DNA of 64,000 nucleotides from assembly GCF_009696675.1 (NCBI RefSeq), contig NZ_VULN01000012.1:1-64000 (forward strand), read 5' to 3'. Within the stretch, counting starts at the first letter, position 1. The number at the start of each line of letters is the position of its first letter. Under the pieces are notes generated by a model. The model ran no database searches. It was given only the letters and a program-made list of their open reading frames with translations, and had not been told where the DNA came from. This DNA comes from Acidaminococcus fermentans. GTDB taxonomy: Bacteria > Bacillota > Negativicutes > Acidaminococcales > Acidaminococcaceae. This document shows positions 40,277-47,960 of this stretch, piece by piece. Position numbers and translations under genes: made by a program.

Positions 40277-40951
40277 ATGAAAATCCTTGTGGTGGAAGAT
40301 GAACCCACGCTGAATAAAATCATCGCCAAACGGCTGAAGATCGAAGCCTACTCCGTGGACTGCGCCTTCAACGGGAAGGAAGCCCTGGAGTATCTGGACG
40401 CCGCGGAATACGATCTTTTGATCGTGGATATCATGATGCCGGAAATGGACGGGCTGACCCTGGTGAAGAAGATCCGGGAAAAGGGCAGCCGGGTGCCCGT
40501 CCTGTTCCTGACGGCCCTGGACAGCACCCAGGACAAGGTCACCGGCCTGGATGCCGGGGGAGATGACTACCTGGTGAAGCCTTTTGAATTCGATGAGCTG
40601 CTGGCCCGGATCCGGAGCCTGCTCCGGCGGAGCAATGCCCAGCAGACAGCCCGGACCCAGCTGATCCTGGCGGATCTCACCCTGGATACCCGGACCCATC
40701 AGGTGACCCGGGGGGGCCAGGAGATTTCTCTGACTCCCAAGGAGTTCTCCGTGCTGGATTATCTCCTGCGGAACCAGGGGACGGTCCTGTCCCGGGAACA
40801 GATCCTGGAACACGCCTGGGATTTTTCCTATGAAGGGTATTCCAATATGGTGGATGTGTACATCAAGACCCTGCGGAAAAAAATCGACAAAGATTTCGAA
40901 CCCAAACTGCTCCACACCGTAAGAGGCACCGGCTATGTCCTTAAAGTATAA
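40277..40951 (+). CDS. OmpR-family response regulator
   Basis: This 224-residue response regulator has a receiver domain with VVEDE at residues 5-9, phospho-acceptor D51 (LLIVDIMMPEMDG) and K101 (YLVKPFEFDELL). The winged helix (residues 125-224) has LTPKEFSVLDYLLRNQG and VDVYIKTLRKK. The ATG at 40277 follows GGGAGGG. It overlaps the kinase gene by 17 bp, giving coupled synthesis. Its promoter and that of the downstream PepSY-like gene carry TTCAT repeats in 11-bp phase. The signal is unknown. Confidence 0.93.
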   Translation: MKILVVEDEPTLNKIIAKRLKIEAYSVDCAFNGKEALEYLDAAEYDLLIVDIMMPEMDGLTLVKKIREKGSRVPVLFLTALDSTQDKVTGLDAGGDDYLVKPFEFDELLARIRSLLRRSNAQQTARTQLILADLTLDTRTHQVTRGGQEISLTPKEFSVLDYLLRNQGTVLSREQILEHAWDFSYEGYSNMVDVYIKTLRKKIDKDFEPKLLHTVRGTGYVLKV

Positions 40952-42371
40952 AACAGCCGTCTGTCACTGGCTGCAAAAAAGGTGGAAGCAGCTGAAGAGT
41001 CTCCCGGTTTCCCTCCGGGTCACTTTGTGGTACACCCTGTTCCTGTCCATCATCCTGCTGCTTTTCACCGGGGTGATCCTGAAAATGGGGGCGGATTATG
41101 AAAAACGGACCGCCACCCGGAGCCTGACCAAAGCGGTGGAAAAAGCCGGGGACCGGTATATGGAAAAAGGGGGGAAATTCCGGGCCTATGATGACAATGT
41201 GTATCTGGCCTTACGGGACGATCGGGGAAATCTGCTTCAGGGGACGGAACCGGAAAACGCGCCTCATCCGAAGGAGCCCGTGTTTGGCCGGGGACCTCAG
41301 CCGGTGGTGATCAATGGGGTGCCCTATCATTATCTGGATCTGCCCCTGCGGCCGGATCGGGAGGAATTCCGGAAAGGGACATACCACGGGCCGGGCCGGT
41401 TCATCCGGGGCTATCTGGCGGATACGGTGTATGCCCGGTACCATCAGGCCATGCTGCTGGGGGCGCTGATTGCCCTGCCCCTGTTCCTGATCCTGGTGAC
41501 CCTGGGGGGCTACAAGATCATCAAACGGAGTTTTGCTCCGGTCAGGGCCATCAGCGAGGCGGCCCGGGCCATTGGGGAAACCGGGGACCTGTCCCAGCGG
41601 ATCCCCCTGGACGACAGCCGGGATGAGATCCACCAGATGGGCCGGACCTTCAACTGGATGCTGGGACAGATCGAAGAACTCCTGGAACGGGAGAAACGGT
41701 TCACTTCCGATGTGTCCCACGAACTGCGGACTCCCACGGCGGTGATCATGGCGGAAAGCGAATTCGGCAAGGATTATACGGACAATCTGGAAGAAGCCCG
41801 GGAGGAATTCCAGCATATTTTCCAGCAGTCCCGGCGGATGAGCCAGCTGATCAACCAGCTGCTGGAACTGTCCCGGCTGGGGAACCGGAAGAATCTGGAA
41901 CTGGTGCCGGTGGACCTGAGCCGGCTGGTCCGGGAGACCCTGGAGGATTATCAGAAGCTGCCCCAGGCGGGGAAATTCCAGTGGGAGGCCCGGATCGCTC
42001 CGGATCTTCAGGTGCTGGGGGATGAACCGCTGCTGAACCGGATCCTCAGCAACTATCTGGACAATGCCTTGAAGTTCACCCGGACCCGGATCCAGGTGAG
42101 ACTGGAAGAAGCCGAGGGAGGCGTCCGGCTTTCCATTACCGATGATGGGAACGGCCTGCCCCGGGAGGAACTGGATAAGATCTGGAACCGGCTGTACCAG
42201 GCGGATCCTTCCCGGAACAAGAAACAGAACACAGGCCTGGGATTGGGGCTTTCCTTCGTGGCCGCCGCCGCCAAACTGATGAAAGGCAAAGCCGGCGCCG
42301 AAAGCCAGGTGGGAAAGGGAAGCACCTTCTGGCTTTTCATTCCTTTTTCATCTTCCTCCCCTATACTGTAA
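40935..42371 (+). CDS. Sensor histidine kinase
   Basis: This 478-residue kinase has an N-terminal span near residues 30-50, an external loop of about 120 residues without obvious metal motifs, and a second span at 172-195. HAMP (SFAPVRAISEAARAIGETGDL) and the phospho-acceptor H262 in DVSHELRTPTAVI follow, then the ATPase domain (NYLDNALKFT, DDGNGLPREELD, GLGLGLSFVAAAAKLM). The start overlaps the regulator gene. The 3' end of the coding region contains the operator and -10 box of the next gene. Confidence 0.93.
   Translation: MSLKYKTAVCHWLQKRWKQLKSLPVSLRVTLWYTLFLSIILLLFTGVILKMGADYEKRTATRSLTKAVEKAGDRYMEKGGKFRAYDDNVYLALRDDRGNLLQGTEPENAPHPKEPVFGRGPQPVVINGVPYHYLDLPLRPDREEFRKGTYHGPGRFIRGYLADTVYARYHQAMLLGALIALPLFLILVTLGGYKIIKRSFAPVRAISEAARAIGETGDLSQRIPLDDSRDEIHQMGRTFNWMLGQIEELLEREKRFTSDVSHELRTPTAVIMAESEFGKDYTDNLEEAREEFQHIFQQSRRMSQLINQLLELSRLGNRKNLELVPVDLSRLVRETLEDYQKLPQAGKFQWEARIAPDLQVLGDEPLLNRILSNYLDNALKFTRTRIQVRLEEAEGGVRLSITDDGNGLPREELDKIWNRLYQADPSRNKKQNTGLGLGLSFVAAAAKLMKGKAGAESQVGKGSTFWLFIPFSSSSPIL
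42334..42367 (+). promoter_or_regulatory. Promoter/operator of the PepSY-like gene, inside the kinase 3' end
   Basis: TTTTCAT at 42334 and 42345 (11-bp period) are followed by TATACT at 42362-42367. The arrangement suggests control by the adjacent response regulator. Confidence 0.5.
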
Positions 42372-42414
42372 CCATCAAAAGGAAAACACAGCATCCATCT
42401 GAGGAGGGTTTGTT

Positions 42415-42990
42415 ATGGAAAAGGAAAAAATGGAACAATGCAAAGCACGTTTGGTTGAAGCAGCACAATGGGGCCGGAAACAGATCACCCCTCAGCGGCT
42501 GAAGAAAGGCGCCGGGTGCCTTGTGGCCCTGGCCATTGTGGCCGGGGGAGGCAAGTTCGCCATGCACAAGGCCAAGGCGGAAGCCAGGCTCCAGGAAGCC
42601 CAGGCCAAGACCCGGATGCTCCAGAACATGGCGGCCCAGCAGAATATTACCCTGGTGTCCACTGATGCGGTGAAGGAAAGCATTGCCAGCACCCTGGGAA
42701 CGGATCCTTCCTCCATCACCTTCCAGAGCATTACCCTGGATGACCGGAAACCGGGAGAAAAGAAGGAAGAACGGAAGGACAGCCGGACCGGAGCCACTTC
42801 CCGGCAGCCGGGGATGCCCCGTCCGGAAATGGCCAAGGCGGCCAATGCTTTCCCGGGGGTGTATCTGGCCCGGTGTGAAAAAGACGGCATGGGCTACCAG
42901 TTCCTGGTGGATGCCCAAAGCGGACAGGTCCTGCACGGACAGGTCCATAAACTGAATCCCATCCAGCAGAAGGCAGGGTGGTGGAGATAA
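42415..42990 (+). CDS. Single-span membrane protein with PepSY-like C-terminal domain
   Basis: This 191-residue protein has a charged N-terminus, one hydrophobic segment near residues 33-46 (GCLVALAIVAGGGKFA), then an alanine/lysine-rich likely coiled coil (AKAEARLQEAQAKTRM). A disordered KKEERKDSRTG linker precedes a C-terminal domain ending YQFLVDAQSGQVLHGQVHK. The last part has the strand pattern of PepSY domains. I do not recognise a named family. It follows the two-component system and has its own promoter within the kinase gene, so it is a probable target. The ATG at 42415 follows GAGGAGGG. Confidence 0.75.
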   Translation: MEKEKMEQCKARLVEAAQWGRKQITPQRLKKGAGCLVALAIVAGGGKFAMHKAKAEARLQEAQAKTRMLQNMAAQQNITLVSTDAVKESIASTLGTDPSSITFQSITLDDRKPGEKKEERKDSRTGATSRQPGMPRPEMAKAANAFPGVYLARCEKDGMGYQFLVDAQSGQVLHGQVHKLNPIQQKAGWWR

Positions 42991-43037
42991 AAAAGTGGTG
43001 CCTGTGCAAAAAATACACGCAGGCACCACTTTTTTTG
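42990..43037. terminator. Bidirectional terminator
   Basis: AAAGTGGTGCCTG (42992-43004) pairs with CAGGCACCACTTT (43020-43032) with As before and Ts after. It separates convergent genes; the loop (GCAAAAAATACACG) resembles that of the terminator at 11731. Confidence 0.88.
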
Positions 43038-43044
43038 TCAACGG

Positions 43045-43887
43045 TCAGCAATTCCCCTCATACACGTACTTCAGCCATTTCCTGGCCAGAGCGGCCAGAT
43101 GGTACACCGTTTCCACCGGGGTGGGGGGCAGGTCCAGGTGCCAGCGGGGGAAGTACCGGGAAATGTGGAGGGGGAGATCCGGGGAGAGGGAGGCCAGCCA
43201 TCGGGCCTCCTTTTCCATGTCTTCCTCTCCGTCATTTTTCCCCGGGATCACCAGGGTGGTCACTTCCACATGGCAGCCGACTTCCACTGCCAGCCGGATA
43301 TGGGTCTTCACCGTTTCCAGATCCCCCTGGAGCCACTGGTAGAACTCCGGGGTGAACCCTTTCAGGTCGATGTTGGCGGCGTCCACCGGGGGCAGCAGGG
43401 CTTCCCAGGGCTTCCGGCACAGGAACCCGTTGGTCACCAGGACCGTGGCAAGGCCGTGCTCTTTCAGCAGACGGGCACAGTCCCGGACATATTCATAGCC
43501 CACCAGGGGCTCGTTGTAGGTAAAGGGCACCCCGATGCTGCCGGCTTTTTCCCGGTATTCCAGGGCCAGGGCCAGCAGCTGCTCCGGATCCAGACGGAGC
43601 CGGGCGGTTTCCGGTCCGGCTTGAGCAATGGAGGCGTTCTGGCAGAAGGGACACCGGAGGCTGCAGCCCCAGCTGCCCAGGGACAGGATCTGGCTGCCGG
43701 GATGGAACCGGCGGAGGGGCTTTTTCTCGATGGGGTCCAGGGCCAGGGAAGTGAGGAAGCCGTAATTGTCCGGCAGGATGCGTCCGTCCCGGTTGGAGCG
43801 GGCCCGGCAGAAGCCGGCCTGCCCCGGGGCCAGCCGGCAGTGATGGGGACAGAGAGGGCAGGTGAGCAGGGCGTCTGTTTCCGTCAT
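43045..43887 (-). CDS. amrS: AmmeMemoRadiSam system radical SAM enzyme
   Basis: This 280-residue radical SAM protein has the cluster motif CSLRCPFCQN near residue 74 and an N-terminal Cys-rich block CPLCPHHCRLAPGQAGFC (residues 10-27) typical of AmrS and pyruvate-formate-lyase-activase-like proteins. ITNGFLC-like VTNGFLCRKPWEALLP and VTTLVIPGKND follow the usual order. AmrS regularly occurs with AMMECR1 and MEMO1-like proteins in a conserved system whose reaction is still poorly defined. The start ATG overlaps the stop of the fused Memo-AMMECR1 gene (ATGA), so the two are translationally coupled. Confidence 0.93.
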   Translation of the reverse strand: MTETDALLTCPLCPHHCRLAPGQAGFCRARSNRDGRILPDNYGFLTSLALDPIEKKPLRRFHPGSQILSLGSWGCSLRCPFCQNASIAQAGPETARLRLDPEQLLALALEYREKAGSIGVPFTYNEPLVGYEYVRDCARLLKEHGLATVLVTNGFLCRKPWEALLPPVDAANIDLKGFTPEFYQWLQGDLETVKTHIRLAVEVGCHVEVTTLVIPGKNDGEEDMEKEARWLASLSPDLPLHISRYFPRWHLDLPPTPVETVYHLAALARKWLKYVYEGNC

Positions 43888-45281
43888 CTGTGTCTCACCA
43901 CCTGGAACCGGTACAGTTGGACAGGCTCTGTGGCCGCTATATTTCCTTTCTGACGGGCGATGGCAATCTGTTCCTCCGTTGTATCCACTCCATCCAGATC
44001 CGGCAGCAGAAGACCTCTCCGTTCGTCCCGGGCACTTTTCACAATGACGCCGTACTTCCGGGGATCCAGTCCTTCAGGTCCGGAAACCGGTTCCGGGGTG
44101 CTGAGCACATCCACATTGTATTCCAGGAAGGGCAGTTCTTCCGGCCGTACCGGTGGGAACCGGGGATCCCGGGAGGCGGCGGAGATCCCGTTCCGGAGGA
44201 TTTCTTCCGCCACATTGGCCTGGGTGGGCAGGAAGGTGCCGATGCAGCCCCGGAGCTGGTCATGGAGATGGAGGGAGACAAAGGCACCTGCCCGGGTCTG
44301 GAGCATCTCCGGGGGGAGATGGGCCGGCAGGGAGGCCATTTCCCGGTGCTTCACCCAGGTTTCCACGGACAGCCGGGCCAGCTTCACATAGGGATCTTCC
44401 CGGGCGATCCGGTCCTCCCGCTGCTGCTTCTCCGCCTGGAGCAGCGGAGAAAGGAACTGCCTGGCAGGATCCGGTCCCTGGGGCAGGAAGGAAGCCACTC
44501 CGTAGCCCACCCCGAAGGGTCCCTCATAGGACAGGAGACGGGAGGCCACGTCCCGGCCGTCCCAGGCACCAGCCATGATCCAGAAGGAGCGGAGACCGCA
44601 TTCCGCCGCCCGGGTGCACAGGGAATGGTCCAGGGTCAGGAGCCGGAAAAAGTCCCCCTGGCCCAGGGCTTCCGTGCACTGCCGGTCGAAGACGGGACCT
44701 TCCGGCACATAGCCGTAGGGACCGTCCTCCTTCAGTTTGTGGGACAGGTCCCCGCTGGCGATGAACACCGCCCGGCGGCCCAGCTTGTCCGCCGCGTCCC
44801 GGATGCACCGGCCGAAAAGGTAATGGACATCAGGACCGAAGCCGGACAGGCCGATCCGGACCACTTTCACCTGGTCCAGGGAACCGTATTTCCGGTAAAA
44901 ATACAGGGGAATCATAGTGCCGTGGTCCAGGTCCGGATTCCGTTCCCCTTCAAAACCCGCCGGGATCCCGGCTTTTTCCGCTTCGTCGGCGATCAGGGAT
45001 GCCAGCTCCTGGTCATAGGCTGCGGAAATCTCCACCTGGGGGGCCCGGAACTGGGCGAAGTTCCCCTGGGCCTTCCGGCCCGGGGCCATGTGGAAGTAGT
45101 CCAGGTACATTTCCGCATGGGGACTGGTGATGATCAGGGTATCCGGATGGAGCTCCGCCGCCTGTTTCATGACTGCCTCATAGGCAGCGGTGGTGGCGGC
45201 GATTTTTCTCTCCTCCCCCCGGCCCACTTCCGGCAGGATGATGGGGGGATGGGGGACCGCAAAAGAAGCAAGGATTGTCAT
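43884..45281 (-). CDS. Fused MEMO1/LigB-like and AMMECR1 protein (AmmeMemoRadiSam A+B)
   Basis: This 465-residue two-domain protein has a DODA/LigB-like extradiol-dioxygenase fold (MEMO group) in residues 1-260, starting ILASFAVPHPPIILPEVG and containing ITSPHAEMYLDYFH and ASGDLSHKLKEDGPYG. AMMECR1 follows at about 285-465 (YVKLARLSVETWV ... FVSLHLHDQLRGCIGTFLP). In many genomes the two domains are separate genes beside amrS; here they are one polypeptide. The ATG at 45281 follows GAGAGGTG; a start at 45290 is less well placed. Catalytic role unknown. Confidence 0.92.
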   Translation of the reverse strand: MTILASFAVPHPPIILPEVGRGEERKIAATTAAYEAVMKQAAELHPDTLIITSPHAEMYLDYFHMAPGRKAQGNFAQFRAPQVEISAAYDQELASLIADEAEKAGIPAGFEGERNPDLDHGTMIPLYFYRKYGSLDQVKVVRIGLSGFGPDVHYLFGRCIRDAADKLGRRAVFIASGDLSHKLKEDGPYGYVPEGPVFDRQCTEALGQGDFFRLLTLDHSLCTRAAECGLRSFWIMAGAWDGRDVASRLLSYEGPFGVGYGVASFLPQGPDPARQFLSPLLQAEKQQREDRIAREDPYVKLARLSVETWVKHREMASLPAHLPPEMLQTRAGAFVSLHLHDQLRGCIGTFLPTQANVAEEILRNGISAASRDPRFPPVRPEELPFLEYNVDVLSTPEPVSGPEGLDPRKYGVIVKSARDERRGLLLPDLDGVDTTEEQIAIARQKGNIAATEPVQLYRFQVVRHR

Positions 45282-45315
45282 AGGAAACACCTCTCTTTCC
45301 TTTATTTTAGCACAG

Positions 45316-45344
45316 AAAAGGCTGCCGCATTGCGGCAGCCTTTT
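45316..45344 (-). terminator. Terminator after the uracil-DNA glycosylase gene
   Basis: AAAAGGCTGCCGC (45316-45328) and GCGGCAGCCTTTT (45332-45344) form a perfect stem with a T run on the minus strand. Confidence 0.85.
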
Positions 45345-45991
45345 CAGCCTCTTTTCCGAAACAATTCAAACAGATGCACCGGGGTACCGGAACTCCAGCT
45401 GTAGCCGGGGCACTGTTCCTCCACCTTGGCCTTCACCGCTTCCAGGTCGTGGAACACGTCCCATTTGGCGGCGATCTGGGCCTGACCGGTGAGCCGGAGC
45501 AGGTAGGAGGGATGGAAGGTGGCCAGGCAGGGGAGCCCTTCCCCTGTGGTGAACCACTGGCCCCGTTCCCGGGTGATCCGGGCTTCCGGTCCCTTGAAGT
45601 ACCGGAGAGCCACACTGCCCAGGGCCAGGATCACTTTGGGCCGGAGGAGCCGGATCTCCTGTTCCAGCCAGATCCGGGCGCAGAAGGCTCCTTCTTCCAC
45701 GGTGGGGGTCCGGTTCCCTTTGGGCCGGCATTTGATCACGTTGGTGGTGTAGACCCGGTCCCGGGTGATCCGGACGGACCAGAGGGCCTTGTCCAGCAGC
45801 TGGCCGCTGGGGCCGATGAGAGGACAGCCGTAGTCATCCTCCACTCCGCCCGGGCCTTCGCCCACGATCATGAGAGGGCTTTCCAGGCTGCCGAACCAGC
45901 CCACCGGGGCCTGGCAGTCCCGGCGGAGGGGGCAGGAGGCACAGTCCTCCAGCTGTTTTTTCAGTTCCTCAAAGGTAGTGGCAGGTTCCAT
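45344..45991 (-). CDS. Family-4 uracil-DNA glycosylase
   Basis: This 215-residue glycosylase removes uracil from DNA. It is of the family-4 type with an iron-sulfur cluster: CASCPLRRDCQ supplies the first cysteines, with further ones near CRPKGNR and FCARIW. Motif A GEGPGGVEDDYGCPLIGPSG (residues 43-62) carries the catalytic region, and HPSYLLRL near 172 is motif B. The gene is expressed as a single unit ending at the hairpin at 45316. The last residues of the protein overlap that hairpin. Confidence 0.93.
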   Translation of the reverse strand: MEPATTFEELKKQLEDCASCPLRRDCQAPVGWFGSLESPLMIVGEGPGGVEDDYGCPLIGPSGQLLDKALWSVRITRDRVYTTNVIKCRPKGNRTPTVEEGAFCARIWLEQEIRLLRPKVILALGSVALRYFKGPEARITRERGQWFTTGEGLPCLATFHPSYLLRLTGQAQIAAKWDVFHDLEAVKAKVEEQCPGYSWSSGTPVHLFELFRKRG

Positions 45992-46015
45992 GGATTTGAA
46001 TGCTCCTTGTTGTAT

Positions 46016-46043
46016 GGTTGTCAGTGGTCAATGGTCAACGGCC
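46016..46043 (-). repeat. Heptad repeat array, TTGACC type x4 (inverse orientation)
   Basis: GGTTGTC, AGTGGTC, AATGGTC, AACGGCC on the plus strand; read on the minus strand these are GACCATT/GACCACT-type units like those at 11789 and 26488. Directly behind the end of the Gx transporter gene. Confidence 0.75.
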
Positions 46044-46049
46044 TGCTGC

Positions 46050-46577
46050 TCAGGCAGCAGACCCCTTCTCCTTCATCCTCTCCAGGAAGAACCCGGCCAA
46101 AAAGCCGGTGAACAGGCCGGTGGGGATGCCGATGGCGATCAGCACCGGCAGGTAGGAGAACAGGGCCGGGGTCCGCATAATGGCCACGGCCACCAGAATC
46201 TGGCCGCAGTTGTGGAGGAAGGCTCCCAGGAGTCCCACTCCCACTGTGGAGAACCACTGGTGCTTCCGGGCCAGGGCCATGCCTCCAAAGCTCAGGGCGG
46301 CACCTCCCAGGCCGATCAGGAACCCGGGGGTCAGAAGGCCGGTGAACAAAAGACCGGTAAGGAGGATCCGGCAGGTCAGGAACAGGGCGGTCTTCCCCGG
46401 TCCGTACAGGTACAGCACGATGATGGTCACCGTATTGGCCAGGCCCAGATGGGCCCCGGGGAGGGGCAGCAGCCAGGCCAGGCTGGTTTCCGCCAGACGG
46501 AGGGCGATGGCCGCGGCCAGCAGTACTCCCAGCTGGGTGATTTCGTGGATGGACAGTTTATCGGAGGATGGCATCAT
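46050..46577 (-). CDS. Gx transporter family membrane protein
   Basis: This 175-residue protein has five or six spans and an opening QLGVLLAAAIALRLAET and LPGAHLGLANTVTIIVLYLYG of the 'Gx transporter' (HepI-like) family often found beside ApbE, NusG-II and FMN-binding proteins in extracytosolic flavin systems. The ATG at 46577 is preferred because AAAGGA lies eight bases before it; ATGs at 46583 and 46574 are alternatives. It overlaps the NusG-II gene by 20 bp. It may serve quinone/flavin-linked electron transfer or precursor supply with the Rnf complex. Confidence 0.82.
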   Translation of the reverse strand: MMPSSDKLSIHEITQLGVLLAAAIALRLAETSLAWLLPLPGAHLGLANTVTIIVLYLYGPGKTALFLTCRILLTGLLFTGLLTPGFLIGLGGAALSFGGMALARKHQWFSTVGVGLLGAFLHNCGQILVAVAIMRTPALFSYLPVLIAIGIPTGLFTGFLAGFFLERMKEKGSAA

Positions 46578-46935
46578 GATCATTTTCCTTTGCAGCAGTG
46601 GTCAGGGTCAGCAGGACTTTTTCCGGTACGCAGGCGATGGTCTGGCCGGACCGGGTGATCTTGCCCTGGCGGACGCAGACCTGGTCCGGGCAGGGAGAGG
46701 ACACCACCTGGCCCCCTTCCCGGTCGTAGGCCACCACCAGTTCCCCATGGTCCACCGGAATGATCAGTTTGGTTTCCGAGGTGACTTTTTTCAGTTCGAT
46801 CCGCTGGATCACCTGCTGGTCCTTCCGGACCACCAGGACCTTGTCCCGGTCGGCGGTCCGGGAATGGAACAGGAACCAGCTTCCCAGGGCCAGCACCGCC
46901 AGCACCAGGATCAGCCAAAAATCATTCTTGCGCAT
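46558..46935 (-). CDS. NusG domain II-containing membrane-anchored protein
   Basis: This 125-residue protein has an N-terminal anchor (FWLILVLAVLALGSWFLF, residues 6-23) and an outside domain with the NusG domain II pattern: GELVVAYDREGGQVV, then CPDQVCVRQGKI (CxxxxC) and TIACVPEKVLLTL. These proteins are found with ApbE and flavin-binding proteins in anaerobes; no enzyme activity is known. It lies between apbE and the Gx transporter gene in the rnf operon, overlapping the latter. Confidence 0.9.
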   Translation of the reverse strand: MRKNDFWLILVLAVLALGSWFLFHSRTADRDKVLVVRKDQQVIQRIELKKVTSETKLIIPVDHGELVVAYDREGGQVVSSPCPDQVCVRQGKITRSGQTIACVPEKVLLTLTTAAKENDHDAILR

Positions 46936-46944
46936 AGGGTCTCC

Positions 46945-47946
46945 TCACTTTTCCGGGGTATAGATGTCTTTCAGACCGGAAGACAGGTAGGTGTTCCCGT
47001 CCAGGTCCACATAGAGCATTTCCAGATTGGGATTGTTCTCCACCAGGGCCATGGCCTGGTCTTCCGGCAGTACGAACAGCAGGGTGGAATAGTAGTCCGC
47101 CCAGAAGGCCGACCGGGTGACCACGGTAACGGACCGGGCATGCCAGGCAGGCCAGCCGGTTCGGGGATCCAGAATATGGTGGTACCGTTTTCCGTCCACC
47201 TCATAATACCGCTGGTAGTCCCCGCTGGTGGCAATGGCTGTACCATCCTTCACCGCCAGGGTCCCGATGATCTTTTGGGGATTCCGGGAATCCTGGACCC
47301 CGATCTTCCAGGGGCTGCCGTCTTCCTTGGTGCCCAGCACCTTGATGTTGCCGCCGGCGTTGATGAGAGCGGTCTTCACCCTTTTGTCCCGGCTCAACAG
47401 GTCCGCGGCCTGTTCCACTGCGTAGCCTTTGGCCACCGCTCCCAGATCCAGCTGGGTGCCGGGAGCCAGGGTCACCGTATTGGCGGCTGTGTCTACAGTA
47501 TACTTCTCAGGGCCGGTTTTGGCCAGAGCCTGGGCGATTTCTCCCTCACTGGGGACGGTCTTGGTTTCCTTGTGGGCATTCCACACCTGGATCACCGGAC
47601 CCAGGGTCAGATCCAGATCCCGGTTCCCCATGGGCCGGACCTGGCTCAGGATGTCCATGAGATAGGGGGAGGCCTTGTGGGGGCCCTGGCCGGCACTCTG
47701 GTTCACGGCGTACAGGTCTTCCGGCCCCTGTTGCGTATAGGGGTCCGTCTGGTTGGCAATGGTCTGGAACAGATGGAAGGCGTCATTGGTGGCTGCCTTC
47801 AGACCGTCGGTGTTGTTCCCGGTGGTGGTGATGGTGACGATGGTGTCCATCATGAACCGGGTGTCTTCCTGTTTTTCGGTTTGAAAAAAGCAGCCTGCAC
47901 AAGTCAGGCTGCTGAAAACCAGAAGCGATGCTAACAGTTTTTTCAT
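46945..47946 (-). CDS. apbE: FAD:protein FMN transferase
   Basis: This enzyme transfers FMN from FAD to a threonine of target proteins on the outer face of the membrane, including RnfD and RnfG. The 333-residue protein starts with a lipoprotein signal (LLASLLVFSSLTCAGC). MMDTIVTITTTGNN, QLDLGAVAKGYAVEQAADLL near residue 164, ALINAGGNIKVLG near 191 and YHHILDPRTGWPA near 248 are the ApbE motifs. The ATG at 47946 follows AGGGAG; a longer frame to 47994 lacks support. Its place directly after rnfB argues that its substrates are the Rnf flavoproteins. Confidence 0.95.
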   Translation of the reverse strand: MKKLLASLLVFSSLTCAGCFFQTEKQEDTRFMMDTIVTITTTGNNTDGLKAATNDAFHLFQTIANQTDPYTQQGPEDLYAVNQSAGQGPHKASPYLMDILSQVRPMGNRDLDLTLGPVIQVWNAHKETKTVPSEGEIAQALAKTGPEKYTVDTAANTVTLAPGTQLDLGAVAKGYAVEQAADLLSRDKRVKTALINAGGNIKVLGTKEDGSPWKIGVQDSRNPQKIIGTLAVKDGTAIATSGDYQRYYEVDGKRYHHILDPRTGWPAWHARSVTVVTRSAFWADYYSTLLFVLPEDQAMALVENNPNLEMLYVDLDGNTYLSSGLKDIYTPEK

Positions 47947-47960
47947 GAAGGCTCCCTGCA

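Noticed and set aside
11789-46043. CRISPR array as explanation of the heptad repeats
   Set aside because: Units are only 7 bp, tandem without spacers, and no cas genes are in the window.
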